A stretch of DNA of 64,000 nucleotides from Flavobacterium sp. (GTDB lineage Bacteria; Bacteroidota; Bacteroidia; Flavobacteriales; Flavobacteriaceae): positions 62,001 through 126,000 of the forward strand of contig NZ_JANJUQ010000031.1 in NCBI RefSeq assembly GCF_024710485.1, written 5' to 3'. A program made the position numbers and the translations under genes. Of the stretch, positions 46,736 to 53,899 are shown piece by piece. The stretch's first letter is position 1, and each line of letters starts with the position of its first letter. Below the pieces are notes generated by a model. The model saw only the letters and a program-made list of their open reading frames with translations. It made no database searches and was not told where the DNA came from.

Positions 46736-47923
46736 TTAGTCTAAAATTTCAGTTACCTGACCAGCACCAACTGTTCTACCACCCTCACGGATAGCGAAAC
46801 GTAAACCTACGTTCAATGCAATTGGGCTTAACAAGCTTACTTCAATAGTTAAGTTATCACCTGGCATTACCATCTCTACACCTGCTGGTAAAGAAATAAC
46901 TCCTGTTACGTCAGTTGTACGTACATAGAACTGCGGACGGTAGTTATTGTGGAATGGCGTGTGACGACCACCTTCTTCTTTTTTCAAGATATAAACCTCA
47001 GCTTTGAATTTAGCGTGTGGTTTTACTGAACCTGGTTTACAAATAACCATACCTCTTTTGATATCAGCTTTATCGATACCTCTCAACAAAAGACCTACGT
47101 TATCTCCAGCTTCACCTCTGTCAAGGATTTTACGGAACATCTCAACTCCTGTGATTGTAGAAGTTAATTTATCAGCTCCCATACCGATGATTTCTACCGG
47201 ATCTCCAGTGTTAGCAACTCCAGTTTCGATACGACCTGTAGCAACAGTTCCACGACCTGTAATTGTAAATACGTCCTCAACAGGCATCAAGAATGGCTTA
47301 GCGTTGTCACGTACCGGCTCTTCGATCCAGTTGTCAACAGCATCCATCAATTCAAGAATTTTTGGTACCCAGTTAGGGTCATTATTCAATCCTCCCAAAG
47401 CAGAACCTTGGATTACAGGACCATTATCTCCATCATATTCGTAGAAAGACAATAAGTCTCTGATTTCCATTTCTACTAATTCTAATAATTCCGGATCGTC
47501 AACCATATCCACTTTGTTCATGAATACAACGATTCTAGGAATACCTACCTGACGTCCTAAAAGGATGTGCTCACGAGTTTGTGGCATTGGTCCGTCAGTA
47601 GCAGCTACTACTAAGATAGCACCGTCCATTTGAGCAGCACCGGTAACCATGTTCTTAACGTAATCCGCGTGACCTGGACAGTCAACGTGAGCGTAGTGAC
47701 GGTTAGCAGTTTCATACTCAACGTGCGAAGTGTTGATAGTAATACCTCTTTCTTTTTCTTCCGGAGCGTTATCAATTTGATCAAATGATTTCGCTTGACA
47801 GTAACCTGCATCAGACAATACTTTAGTAATTGCTGCAGTTAAAGTAGTTTTTCCGTGGTCTACGTGTCCAATTGTACCTATGTTAAGGTGTGGCTTGGTA
47901 CGACTAAAATTTTCTTTTGCCAT
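46736..47923 (-). CDS. tuf: Elongation factor Tu
   Basis: GTPase that delivers aminoacyl-tRNA to the ribosome. The 395 residues show G1 GHVDHGKT (19-26), switch [15 protein letters not shown]3 [13 protein letters not shown]4 NKVDM, G5 SALGG, and domains II and III ending in [13 protein letters not shown]. It lies in the E. coli-like context tRNA-Thr, tRNA-Tyr, tRNA-Thr, tuf, and is followed by a strong terminator. Confidence 0.99.
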   Translation of the reverse strand: MAKENFSRTKPHLNIGTIGHVDHGKTTLTAAITKVLSDAGYCQAKSFDQIDNAPEEKERGITINTSHVEYETANRHYAHVDCPGHADYVKNMVTGAAQMDGAILVVAATDGPMPQTREHILLGRQVGIPRIVVFMNKVDMVDDPELLELVEMEIRDLLSFYEYDGDNGPVIQGSALGGLNNDPNWVPKILELMDAVDNWIEEPVRDNAKPFLMPVEDVFTITGRGTVATGRIETGVANTGDPVEIIGMGADKLTSTITGVEMFRKILDRGEAGDNVGLLLRGIDKADIKRGMVICKPGSVKPHAKFKAEVYILKKEEGGRHTPFHNNYRPQFYVRTTDVTGVISLPAGVEMVMPGDNLTIEVSLLSPIALNVGLRFAIREGGRTVGAGQVTEILD

Positions 47924-47978
47924 TTTACTTAATTTTTAATCTTAGTTTATATATTAGTGTTCAAATTTTACAAATTTG

Positions 47979-48050
47979 AGCCAATGACGGGATTTGAACC
48001 CGTGACCTCTTCCTTACCAAGGAAGCACTCTACCCCTGAGCTACACCGGC
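47979..48050 (-). tRNA. tRNA-Thr (anticodon GGT)
   Basis: Minus-strand cloverleaf with acceptor GCCGGTG/CATTGGC, anticodon stem CTTCC/GGAAG with loop TTGGTAA (anticodon GGT) and T arm CGGGTTCAAATCCCG. The discriminator is T and CCA is not encoded. It lies 55 bases upstream of tuf. Confidence 0.96.
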
Positions 48051-48058
48051 TTTTGTAT

Positions 48059-48114
48059 ATTCAGAAGTTAGCATTCGGAATTCAGAAACGCTAAATCTCT
48101 ATTGCTAAATCCCG
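48059..48114. repeat. Heptanucleotide tandem array in the tRNA cluster
   Basis: Eight 7-base windows, including ATTCAGA, ATTCGGA and ATTCAGA again, fill part of the 147-base gap between tRNA-Thr(GGT) and tRNA-Tyr. The period of seven is clear in the first four units and fades afterwards. In E. coli a tRNA-Gly occupies this place. Confidence 0.6.
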
Positions 48115-48197
48115 GCTGTCATCTTAAAGGACAACTTACTACCTTTTAAATATCATCTTTCAGAAAATTAATCTCTGAAAAATATTTAAAAAGTTAG

Positions 48198-48279
48198 TGG
48201 GGAGAGCAGGATTCGAACCTGCGAAGACTTAGTCAGCGGATTTACAGTCCGCCCTCGTTGGCCGCTTGAGTATCTCCCC
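48198..48279 (-). tRNA. tRNA-Tyr (anticodon GTA)
   Basis: Minus-strand cloverleaf with acceptor GGGGAGA/TCTCCCC, anticodon loop CTGTAAA (anticodon GTA), the long variable arm typical of bacterial tRNA-Tyr, and T arm with GGTTCGAATCC. The discriminator is A; CCA is not encoded. Confidence 0.96.
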
Positions 48280-48313
48280 TAACCTTTTTATTTTCAATAC
48301 TATAAAAGAACCG

Positions 48314-48387
48314 AGCCGATGGAGGGACTCGAACCCACGACCTGCTGATTACAAATCAGCTGCTCTAGCCAACTGAGCTACACCGGC
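48314..48387 (-). tRNA. tRNA-Thr (anticodon TGT)
   Basis: Minus-strand cloverleaf with acceptor GCCGGTG/CATCGGC, anticodon stem GCTGA/TCAGC with loop TTTGTAA (anticodon TGT), and T arm GTGGGTTCGAGTCCCTC. First gene of the tRNA-tuf run. CCA is not encoded. Confidence 0.96.
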
Positions 48388-48399
48388 AACAATAAAAAA

Positions 48400-48421
48400 A
48401 GTCCGCTATTTCTAACGGACT
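48400..48421 (-). terminator. Terminator of hpf, overlapping the tRNA-tuf promoter
   Basis: On the minus strand AGTCCG and CGGACT form a 6-base stem (with a possible inner TA/TA pair) followed by seven T residues. It lies 54 bases after the hpf stop codon and directly next to the -7 element at 48423-48430, so a transcript starting from that promoter would begin inside the hairpin's 5' arm and escape termination. Confidence 0.65.
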
Positions 48422-48422
48422 G

Positions 48423-48451
48423 CAAATGTAGGCATTTTATCTTTTAATCAA
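48423..48451 (-). promoter_or_regulatory. Promoter of the tRNA-tuf-rpoBC superoperon
   Basis: On the minus strand TTG (48451-48449) is followed after 18 bases by TACATTTG (48430-48423), an exact TAnnTTTG. The spacing fits the Bacteroidota promoter. It lies 36 bases before tRNA-Thr(TGT). Confidence 0.75.
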
Positions 48452-48475
48452 AACATTTTTGAAAAAATTTTCATT

Positions 48476-48778
48476 TTATGAATGCGCTCTGATTTTTTCT
48501 TTCCTTTTAACCAATAATCTTTCTAAGGATTCTGAGGATAATTCCACCGCTTCCTCAAAAGTTTTGCATTGTTTTTTTACCATAAAATCATCTCCGGGAA
48601 CGTGAATTTTTACCTCCACAATTTTATTTTCTTTCTCACTAGTGTTGTCTACCTTCAAAAAAACATCTGAAGAAACTACTTTGTCGTAGAATTTTTCAAG
48701 TTTACCTAATCTTTCATTGATAAAATCAACCAGCTTTCTGTCGACAGTAAAGTTTACTGCATGAACATTTACCTTCAT
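48476..48778 (-). CDS. hpf: Ribosome hibernation-promoting factor (short HPF/RaiA family)
   Basis: A 100-residue protein that binds the 30S decoding region and inactivates or dimerises ribosomes in stationary phase. It shows the family pattern VHAVNFTVDRKLVDFINERLGKLEKFYDKV, a beta-strand region EVKIHVPGDDFMVKKQCKTFEEAVELSSESLERLLVKRKEK rich in Lys/Arg. It has no C-terminal extension, so it is the short type. It lies 32 bases downstream of xerC, suggesting a rpsU-xerC-hpf unit. Confidence 0.93.
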   Translation of the reverse strand: MKVNVHAVNFTVDRKLVDFINERLGKLEKFYDKVVSSDVFLKVDNTSEKENKIVEVKIHVPGDDFMVKKQCKTFEEAVELSSESLERLLVKRKEKIRAHS

Positions 48779-48810
48779 AATACTATTTTTATTGATTAAA
48801 CATGGCCGAA

Positions 48811-49707
48811 TTATTTTTGGTTTCTGGGATGCGCACTACCGTAGACTTTTTTAAGCTCTGCTAAACTGCTATGCGTGTAGACTTGGGTAGAGGCCAAACT
48901 GGAATGACCTAATAACTCTTTAACTGAATTAATATCTGCCCCGTTGTTTAAAAGGTGTGTCGCAAACGTATGCCTTAAAATATGCGGACTCTTTTTTACC
49001 TTCTCTGAGACATTACTAAAGTAGTAATTTATTAGCCGATAAACAAACGAATCATTCAATTTAACACCTTTTAACAGCAGAAAAAAATAGTCCTCATCGA
49101 TAATCCTCTGCAAACGTGACCTTTCACTTAAATATTCCCTAATCTGATTTTGAACCACAGGCAATATCGGAATAATCCGCTCTTTGTTTCTTTTCCCCAA
49201 TACCTTTAAGGTTCCGCCGGACAAATCAACATTGTGCAACTTCAGCCCTATCAGTTCTGCGCGTCGAATACCGGTCGTGTAAAACAAATCCACTACCAAC
49301 TTATCGCGAACGCCTTCAAAACCTTCCGGATACACTATCTGATTGAGCACCAAATCCAACTCTTTCTCAGAAAAGGGGATTTGAAGCTTTTTGGGAGATT
49401 TTAAGGCTTTATGCTTAAGCAACGGACTCGTTTCGATTTGCTTACTCTTGAGCAAGAATTTATAAAACGATTTTAAAGAAGATATCTTTCTGTTAATGGA
49501 AGTATTGGAAACGCCGTCGTCCGACAATGAAACTATCCAGGCGCGAATTTGACTGTAGTTGACTCGGATTAAATCATCATCTTCAAAAGTGCCTTTCAAA
49601 AATGTCTGAAAAAAATTCAAGTCGTTCAAATACGCGGTTACTGTATGAGGAGAATAGTTTTTCTCCAAACCCAAATAATCGCAAAATCTAGCCTTAATAC
49701 TTTCCAT
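48811..49707 (-). CDS. xerC: Tyrosine recombinase XerC
   Basis: Site-specific recombinase that with XerD resolves chromosome dimers at dif. The 298 residues have the N-terminal SAM-like DNA-binding domain (FLKGTFEDDDLIR, NTSINRKISSLKSFYKFLL) and a catalytic domain with Arg in TTGIRRAEL, Lys in KVLGKRNKER, HxxR in HILRHTFATHLL, His in LLGHSSLAST and the nucleophile Tyr in TQVYTHSS. I rejected a mobile-element role because it lies with rpsU and hpf in a housekeeping context. Its ATG follows directly after the T-run of the rpsU terminator. Confidence 0.94.
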   Translation of the reverse strand: MESIKARFCDYLGLEKNYSPHTVTAYLNDLNFFQTFLKGTFEDDDLIRVNYSQIRAWIVSLSDDGVSNTSINRKISSLKSFYKFLLKSKQIETSPLLKHKALKSPKKLQIPFSEKELDLVLNQIVYPEGFEGVRDKLVVDLFYTTGIRRAELIGLKLHNVDLSGGTLKVLGKRNKERIIPILPVVQNQIREYLSERSRLQRIIDEDYFFLLLKGVKLNDSFVYRLINYYFSNVSEKVKKSPHILRHTFATHLLNNGADINSVKELLGHSSLASTQVYTHSSLAELKKVYGSAHPRNQK

Positions 49708-49757
49708 AAAAAAAAACCGCTGACCTCAAAGTTAAAAAACTTTAATAATCAGCGGTT
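49707..49757 (-). terminator. Terminator after rpsU, abutting the xerC start codon
   Basis: Outer stem AACCGCTGA/TCAGCGGTT (9 bases) encloses an inner stem AAAGTT/AACTTT, followed on the minus strand by a T-run that ends at the xerC ATG. It separates highly expressed rpsU from xerC while leaving xerC without room for its own leader. Confidence 0.8.
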
Positions 49758-49778
49758 ATATCTTATCAGGAAATTAAC

Positions 49779-49973
49779 TTATCCTTCTAAACTGTCTCTC
49801 AATGTTTGAATATAAGCAGCTTTTTGAATTTGTGCTCTTCTCACTACTGATGGCTTAGTAAACGCCTGACGCGCTCTAAGTTGTCTTACAGTTCCGGTTT
49901 TATCGAATTTTCTCTTGTAGCGCTTTAATGCTCTATCAATGTTTTCTCCGTCTTTAATTGGTATAATCAACAT
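49779..49973 (-). CDS. rpsU: 30S ribosomal protein S21
   Basis: Small basic ribosomal protein near the 3' end of 16S rRNA. In Bacteroidota it is among the proteins implicated in sequestering the anti-Shine-Dalgarno sequence. The 64 residues match the family: LIIPIKDGENIDRALKRYKRKFDKTGTVRQLRARQAFTKPS, then arginine-rich KPSVVRRAQIQKAAYIQ. An exact -7 element lies at 50005-50012. Confidence 0.97.
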   Translation of the reverse strand: MLIIPIKDGENIDRALKRYKRKFDKTGTVRQLRARQAFTKPSVVRRAQIQKAAYIQTLRDSLEG

Positions 49974-50004
49974 AATTTAGACACCTCCTCTCATTTAGTG
50001 GGTG

Positions 50005-50012
50005 CAAAAGTA
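50005..50012 (-). promoter_or_regulatory. -7 promoter element for rpsU
   Basis: The minus strand reads TACTTTTG, an exact TAnnTTTG match, 32 bases before the rpsU ATG. The heptad array at 50018-50052 lies immediately upstream, where a -33 element would be. Confidence 0.6.
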
Positions 50013-50017
50013 ATAAT

Positions 50018-50052
50018 AATAATTAATTATGAATGATAAATTGTAAATTATT
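50018..50052. repeat. Heptanucleotide tandem array, 5 units, upstream of rpsU
   Basis: Five AT-rich 7-base units of approximate consensus AATTATN, including AATTATG and AATTGTA, lie next to the rpsU promoter. The AT-rich background makes this array less certain than the others. Confidence 0.55.
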
Positions 50053-50056
50053 TTTT

Positions 50057-50122
50057 TTGGGCGTTCCCTTCGGGTCGCGCTGTCCGCAGTACATGGTACT
50101 TGCTCCCATCGCTAACGCAACA
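50057..50122. repeat. GC-rich dispersed element, copy 1
   Basis: TTTGGGCGTTCCC, GCGCTGTCC and CCCATC followed by CGCAA recur in the same order, inverted, at 57139-57227. This copy is much richer in G+C than its surroundings and non-coding. It lies between rpsU and the acyl-CoA dehydrogenase gene. Confidence 0.7.
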
Positions 50123-50152
50123 TACCGTAAAGGGACAAGTCGCATTTACAAC

Positions 50153-50187
50153 TTATCCCTTTTTACTTATCTCTTTTGCCTTGAAGC
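50153..50187. repeat. Heptanucleotide tandem array, 5 units, before acyl-CoA dehydrogenase stop
   Basis: Five consecutive 7-base units alternate TTATCYC and TTTTNNC types, such as TTATCCC and TTTTTAC. With AAAGGGACAAGT at 50139-50150 the first unit forms a 12-base near-palindrome. The array ends 4 bases from the acyl-CoA dehydrogenase stop codon. Confidence 0.7.
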
Positions 50188-50190
50188 TTA

Positions 50191-51360
50191 TTACTTCACC
50201 GCCGGCTGATAACTTTTATTGTCAATGATCAATTTGGACAAAATCTCTCTCAAAATTTCTGAAGTTCCACCACCAATTGGTCCTAAACGACTGTCTCGTA
50301 AAAGTCGCGCCAACGGATATTCTTCCATATAACCATAACCACCCAACATTTGCAAACAACTATAAATCACTTCATCGGCCACTTTAGTCGATTTCAACTT
50401 GGCCATAGTAGCTTCTTTAACCACATATTCACCTTGATTCAATCGGGCTACCGCCGCATAATTGAAAATCTTACAGTGCTCTACCTCGGTAGCATTATCT
50501 ACCATCGCATGACGCAAGGCCTGGAACTTATCAATAGATTTACCGAAAGCTTCGCGCTGCGACATATATTCCAAGGTATAATGGATAGCATATTCCGCTC
50601 GAGCATGAGCATTAATCGCCATAATCAATCGTTCCAAAGCAAAGTGTTGCATGATATACGGAAAGCCTTTTCCTTCTTCACCCATTAAATTAGCCACAGG
50701 AATTTCCACATTGTCAAAAGAAATTTCTGCCGTATCGGAAGCTCTCCAACCTAATTTATCTAATTTGGTAGCACTAATGCCTTTAGTAGCTGTGTCTACT
50801 AAAAATATACTGATGCCTTTGTTCCCTAAGTCCGGACTGGTTTTCGCAGCTACTACATAGTAATCCGCATAAACTCCATTAGTGATAAAAGTTTTGGAAC
50901 CGTTAATCACATACTTATCGCCATTCTTAATCGCCGTAGTTCGCATTCCGGCCACATCGCTTCCGCCAAAAGGCTCAGTCAAACACAAGGCTCCGATTTT
51001 GTCACCGGCTATACTAGGTGCTAAATACTCTTGCTTGATTCTCTCATCGCCTTCCGCATTCAAATGTGTCATGGCCAAATAAGCATGCGCCCACATGGCG
51101 GCCGCAAAACCCGACGATTTTATTTTTTGAAGTTCTTCTAAAAACACTACGGTATAAAACAAATCCAAGTTCATCCCGCCGTAAGCTTCAGGGTAAGTCA
51201 ACCCGAAAAAACCCATATCACCAAACTTCTTCCAAATAAAACGTTCAATTGTCCCTGTCTTTTCCCATTTTTCGATGTGTGGCACCACCTCTTTTTGCAA
51301 AAAGTCTTGCAAACTCTTCCTGAACAACTCGTGCTCTTCCGTAAAGTATGTTGAATTCAT
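50191..51360 (-). CDS. Acyl-CoA dehydrogenase
   Basis: FAD enzyme of fatty-acid or branched-chain amino-acid breakdown that introduces the alpha-beta double bond of an acyl-CoA. The 389 residues show ALCLTEPFGGSDVAGMRTTA, KTFITNG, WRASDTAEISFDNVEIP, and the C-terminal GGYGYMEEYPLARLLRDSRLGPIGGGTSEI. The usual catalytic Glu of the IYEGT motif is replaced by Gly (PIGGGTSEI), as in long-chain-type dehydrogenases where the base lies elsewhere. Chain-length preference is not readable. Confidence 0.94.
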   Translation of the reverse strand: MNSTYFTEEHELFRKSLQDFLQKEVVPHIEKWEKTGTIERFIWKKFGDMGFFGLTYPEAYGGMNLDLFYTVVFLEELQKIKSSGFAAAMWAHAYLAMTHLNAEGDERIKQEYLAPSIAGDKIGALCLTEPFGGSDVAGMRTTAIKNGDKYVINGSKTFITNGVYADYYVVAAKTSPDLGNKGISIFLVDTATKGISATKLDKLGWRASDTAEISFDNVEIPVANLMGEEGKGFPYIMQHFALERLIMAINAHARAEYAIHYTLEYMSQREAFGKSIDKFQALRHAMVDNATEVEHCKIFNYAAVARLNQGEYVVKEATMAKLKSTKVADEVIYSCLQMLGGYGYMEEYPLARLLRDSRLGPIGGGTSEILREILSKLIIDNKSYQPAVK

Positions 51361-51392
51361 ATTAAATAAAACTGTTTTTCTTAGCTATTTTT

Positions 51393-52274
51393 TTAGAATT
51401 CCAAATATAAAGCAATTATTTTTATTTTATCGACAGGAAATCCTTTAATTTTTGACAAATCCTCAGCTTTTATATCGCCATTCATACTGCGAAAAACTAC
51501 TATTTCTTTAGCCAAAGCATACTTGAAAAACGGAAATTGTGATAACTCTTTGATTGAAGCGTTGTTAATGTTGATTTTTTGAATACCGGCAGTGGATTTT
51601 ACCTCAAAGTTCCGGTTGAGTTTGGCAATAACTTCGGGAGACAAACCCCAAACATCATCGAGTTGTTCCATCGACACAAAAGCACCGAGCTTATTTTTAT
51701 ACTCCAATATCCGATCTGAAATCTTATCTCCTATGCCATAGACTTTCATCAAATCTGCTTTAGTGGCTTGATTTATATCGATAACTACTACTTCCTCAGG
51801 CTTGATAAATATTGATTTAGCGGTTGACGTAGCATATTCCTTTTTGTTCTTCACCCAATCAGGGAACTTAAAATAAGGCGATATGGCGTTGAGCAACGAA
51901 TCAGAAACCTTAGTGACCGCTTGGAATTCCGTGGCCGAATTAACAAACTTGTTTTGCTTTCGGTAGGCTAATAATCGGTCGATTTCCGCTACCGACATGC
52001 CGAGTTTGTACCCTTTAAAATCGGTTATAAAATTGGGATTGAACGAATAAATAGTCGGCTTTACAGTATGAGAATGCGATTTCAAACTATCCACCACAGC
52101 CTGATGGGCTAGCCATTTTTGGGCTTCTGCAGTATTTAACTCCTCGGATTTAAAATCGTGAAACACATAAAAACTTTGACAAAGCACTATGAGCCCAAAG
52201 AGCAAAATAATTCCGATTCGCTGGCTTTTCGAATAGTGTAAAAAAGTTGCCCAAATGGAATTAGATTGCCGCAT
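51393..52274 (-). CDS. Helix-hairpin-helix protein with N-terminal membrane anchor
   Basis: A 293-residue protein with one transmembrane helix (IGIILLFGLIVLCQSFYVF, about 20-38) followed by several helix-hairpin-helix regions: DINQATKADLMKVYGIGDKISDRIL, ININNASIKELSQFPFFKYALAKEIV and LSKIKGFPVDKI. The fold resembles ComEA-type DNA-binding proteins, so a periplasmic DNA-binding role, perhaps in DNA uptake, is plausible but unproven. It starts 3 bases after the PspC gene stop, so the two are one unit. Confidence 0.85.
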   Translation of the reverse strand: MRQSNSIWATFLHYSKSQRIGIILLFGLIVLCQSFYVFHDFKSEELNTAEAQKWLAHQAVVDSLKSHSHTVKPTIYSFNPNFITDFKGYKLGMSVAEIDRLLAYRKQNKFVNSATEFQAVTKVSDSLLNAISPYFKFPDWVKNKKEYATSTAKSIFIKPEEVVVIDINQATKADLMKVYGIGDKISDRILEYKNKLGAFVSMEQLDDVWGLSPEVIAKLNRNFEVKSTAGIQKININNASIKELSQFPFFKYALAKEIVVFRSMNGDIKAEDLSKIKGFPVDKIKIIALYLEF

Positions 52275-52277
52275 ACG

Positions 52278-52505
52278 TTATAAATCAAAAACTGAGGTTC
52301 GTTTACCCCGAATCAAATCTTTCAATTTGAGCCAAAAAGCTAAGGTCAAGTAAATCCCAAACCCTAAACCGGCTGTTACAAATGAGATGTAAATAAAAAA
52401 CAAACGCACATTGGAAGCCCGCATTCCTAATTTATCGGCTAAGCGAGAAGAAACGTGAAAACCGTGTTTTTCGAAGAAATATTTGAGTTGGATTATTGGT
52501 GACAT
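52278..52505 (-). CDS. PspC domain protein
   Basis: A 75-residue PspC-type membrane protein: the N-terminal FFEKHGFHVSSRLADKLGMRASNVRL is the PspC core helix region, followed by a hydrophobic segment FFIYISFVTAGLGFGIYLTLAFWL. PspC proteins sense membrane stress in other bacteria, but this short form has no PspA/PspB partner nearby. It precedes the helix-hairpin-helix gene by 3 bases. Confidence 0.85.
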   Translation of the reverse strand: MSPIIQLKYFFEKHGFHVSSRLADKLGMRASNVRLFFIYISFVTAGLGFGIYLTLAFWLKLKDLIRGKRTSVFDL

Positions 52506-52567
52506 TTATCGTATTTTATTTTACCCCATAGGGTTTTAGTTATTGTTGGGGTAAGTTTTTGAAAAGT

Positions 52568-53842
52568 TCATTCATTACGTTTCAAAAGATTCACACCGAC
52601 AGCACATTGTAAACACTTGCCTTTACTGCAATAATTGTTCTTTAGTTGCAAAAGCGACTGGGTTTCAAAAGCACTCTCGGCAGTAATGCCAAAATTAGCA
52701 AACTTTTCAATGACAATATTCTTTTCCGCCGGTATTGTTTGCTGGAGTTTTACCAGTGATTCCGAAATTTCTTTTCCTTGACTTTCTGCATAGGCAAATT
52801 GAATTGGGACTATAGTATTCATAACCAGCAAATCAACAAAGCTTTTTGACAACCGTTTCTTTTTTGGGGGACTGACTTTATCCAATTGGTAATGATTTTC
52901 CCAATAAGCTGAAACGCCTGAATTAAACAACTGATAAAAATCGTCCATCGATATTGCAGTTATGATTTTAGCGAACAAATTTTGCTGCAAGTGATACAAC
53001 ATGGCAAATTGTGCCAATCGAATGGTCGGAAAATTATCAGGGCGATGTTTGAAAAACTGTACCGGTTCAACCCAGTTTTTTTTCAAACAATATTTTTGTG
53101 CGAGATAAGATGCCCTAGCTTGCAAATCTTTTGCATAAGCATCTTCTACATCCTCTGACAGCAAATCCAGTTGACTAAAAAATAAGGCTTCCAGATTTTG
53201 GACTTCAAAACTTTCCTTTCGAACTACCGCAAACGGAATCGATTGAAGTGCCTTGAAAAAAATCTCGCCATTGGTATTCAATCCGAAGTTTTTGGCCAAG
53301 CTATAAAACAATACCGCTTCCCAATCGTTATTGGTGAAGGCTAATAAAGTTTTTATCGGAATCGCTTTGTTTTCCAATCGCTCAAAGAACAGCCGCTCCA
53401 ACCAATTTCTCATAACAAAAGCGTCGGTTAACCGAATTTGACCTTCGCAAAAAATCCACGATTTAGGCGAAGTTAATGCCAAATACTGTTGCAAGACGGC
53501 TTTCGAAACAAAACTTTTAAGCGAAACCGTCGGAATAACCGAATTGTCTTTTCTAAAAACAGGTATATCATGTTCCCAAACCACGTGTAATATAACATTA
53601 TTGTAACAATCGTCTTGTTCGTGTTGGTGCAAATACCAATCGGATGACTTGACATGAATTTCCACATTGCCTGCCCATTTTTGATTGTCTATAATGATTT
53701 GCGCATTGAAAAAATCCGGACCGGCTTGTTGTAAATACTGACCGGTATGAACAACAATAACCTTTTCTCCCGAAACTGTAGTTAGGTTAGGAAAATCAAA
53801 CTTCTTATATTGCCATGCATAATGAAGGAAATCCTCTTTCAC
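52568..53842 (-). CDS. DUF2851 family protein
   Basis: A 424-residue cytoplasmic protein matching DUF2851: EDFLHYAWQYKKFD, AGPDFFNAQIIIDNQKWAGNVEIHVKSSDWYLHQHE, and the C-terminal Cys-rich YCSKGKCLQCAVG, which could bind metal. The family is widespread in Bacteroidota with no known function. The AGPDFFNA-WAGNVEIH-SDW residues resemble a nuclease-like core, which is only a guess. It diverges from the PNGase F-like gene with 57 bases between them. Confidence 0.85.
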   Translation of the reverse strand: MKEDFLHYAWQYKKFDFPNLTTVSGEKVIVVHTGQYLQQAGPDFFNAQIIIDNQKWAGNVEIHVKSSDWYLHQHEQDDCYNNVILHVVWEHDIPVFRKDNSVIPTVSLKSFVSKAVLQQYLALTSPKSWIFCEGQIRLTDAFVMRNWLERLFFERLENKAIPIKTLLAFTNNDWEAVLFYSLAKNFGLNTNGEIFFKALQSIPFAVVRKESFEVQNLEALFFSQLDLLSEDVEDAYAKDLQARASYLAQKYCLKKNWVEPVQFFKHRPDNFPTIRLAQFAMLYHLQQNLFAKIITAISMDDFYQLFNSGVSAYWENHYQLDKVSPPKKKRLSKSFVDLLVMNTIVPIQFAYAESQGKEISESLVKLQQTIPAEKNIVIEKFANFGITAESAFETQSLLQLKNNYCSKGKCLQCAVGVNLLKRNE

Positions 53843-53899
53843 AACACCAAATTTTTATCTAAAGTAAGAATTTTACTTTATTAATAAAAACTATTTGTA

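Noticed and set aside
48811..49707. Tyrosine recombinase as evidence of an integrated mobile element.
   Set aside because: It matches chromosomal XerC and lies with rpsU and hpf. The tRNAs nearby have no attached att-like duplicates and no phage genes are present.
50191..51360. Acyl-CoA dehydrogenase as inactive because the IYEGT Glu is replaced.
   Set aside because: Long-chain and isovaleryl-type dehydrogenases place the catalytic Glu elsewhere and have Gly at this position, so activity is expected.
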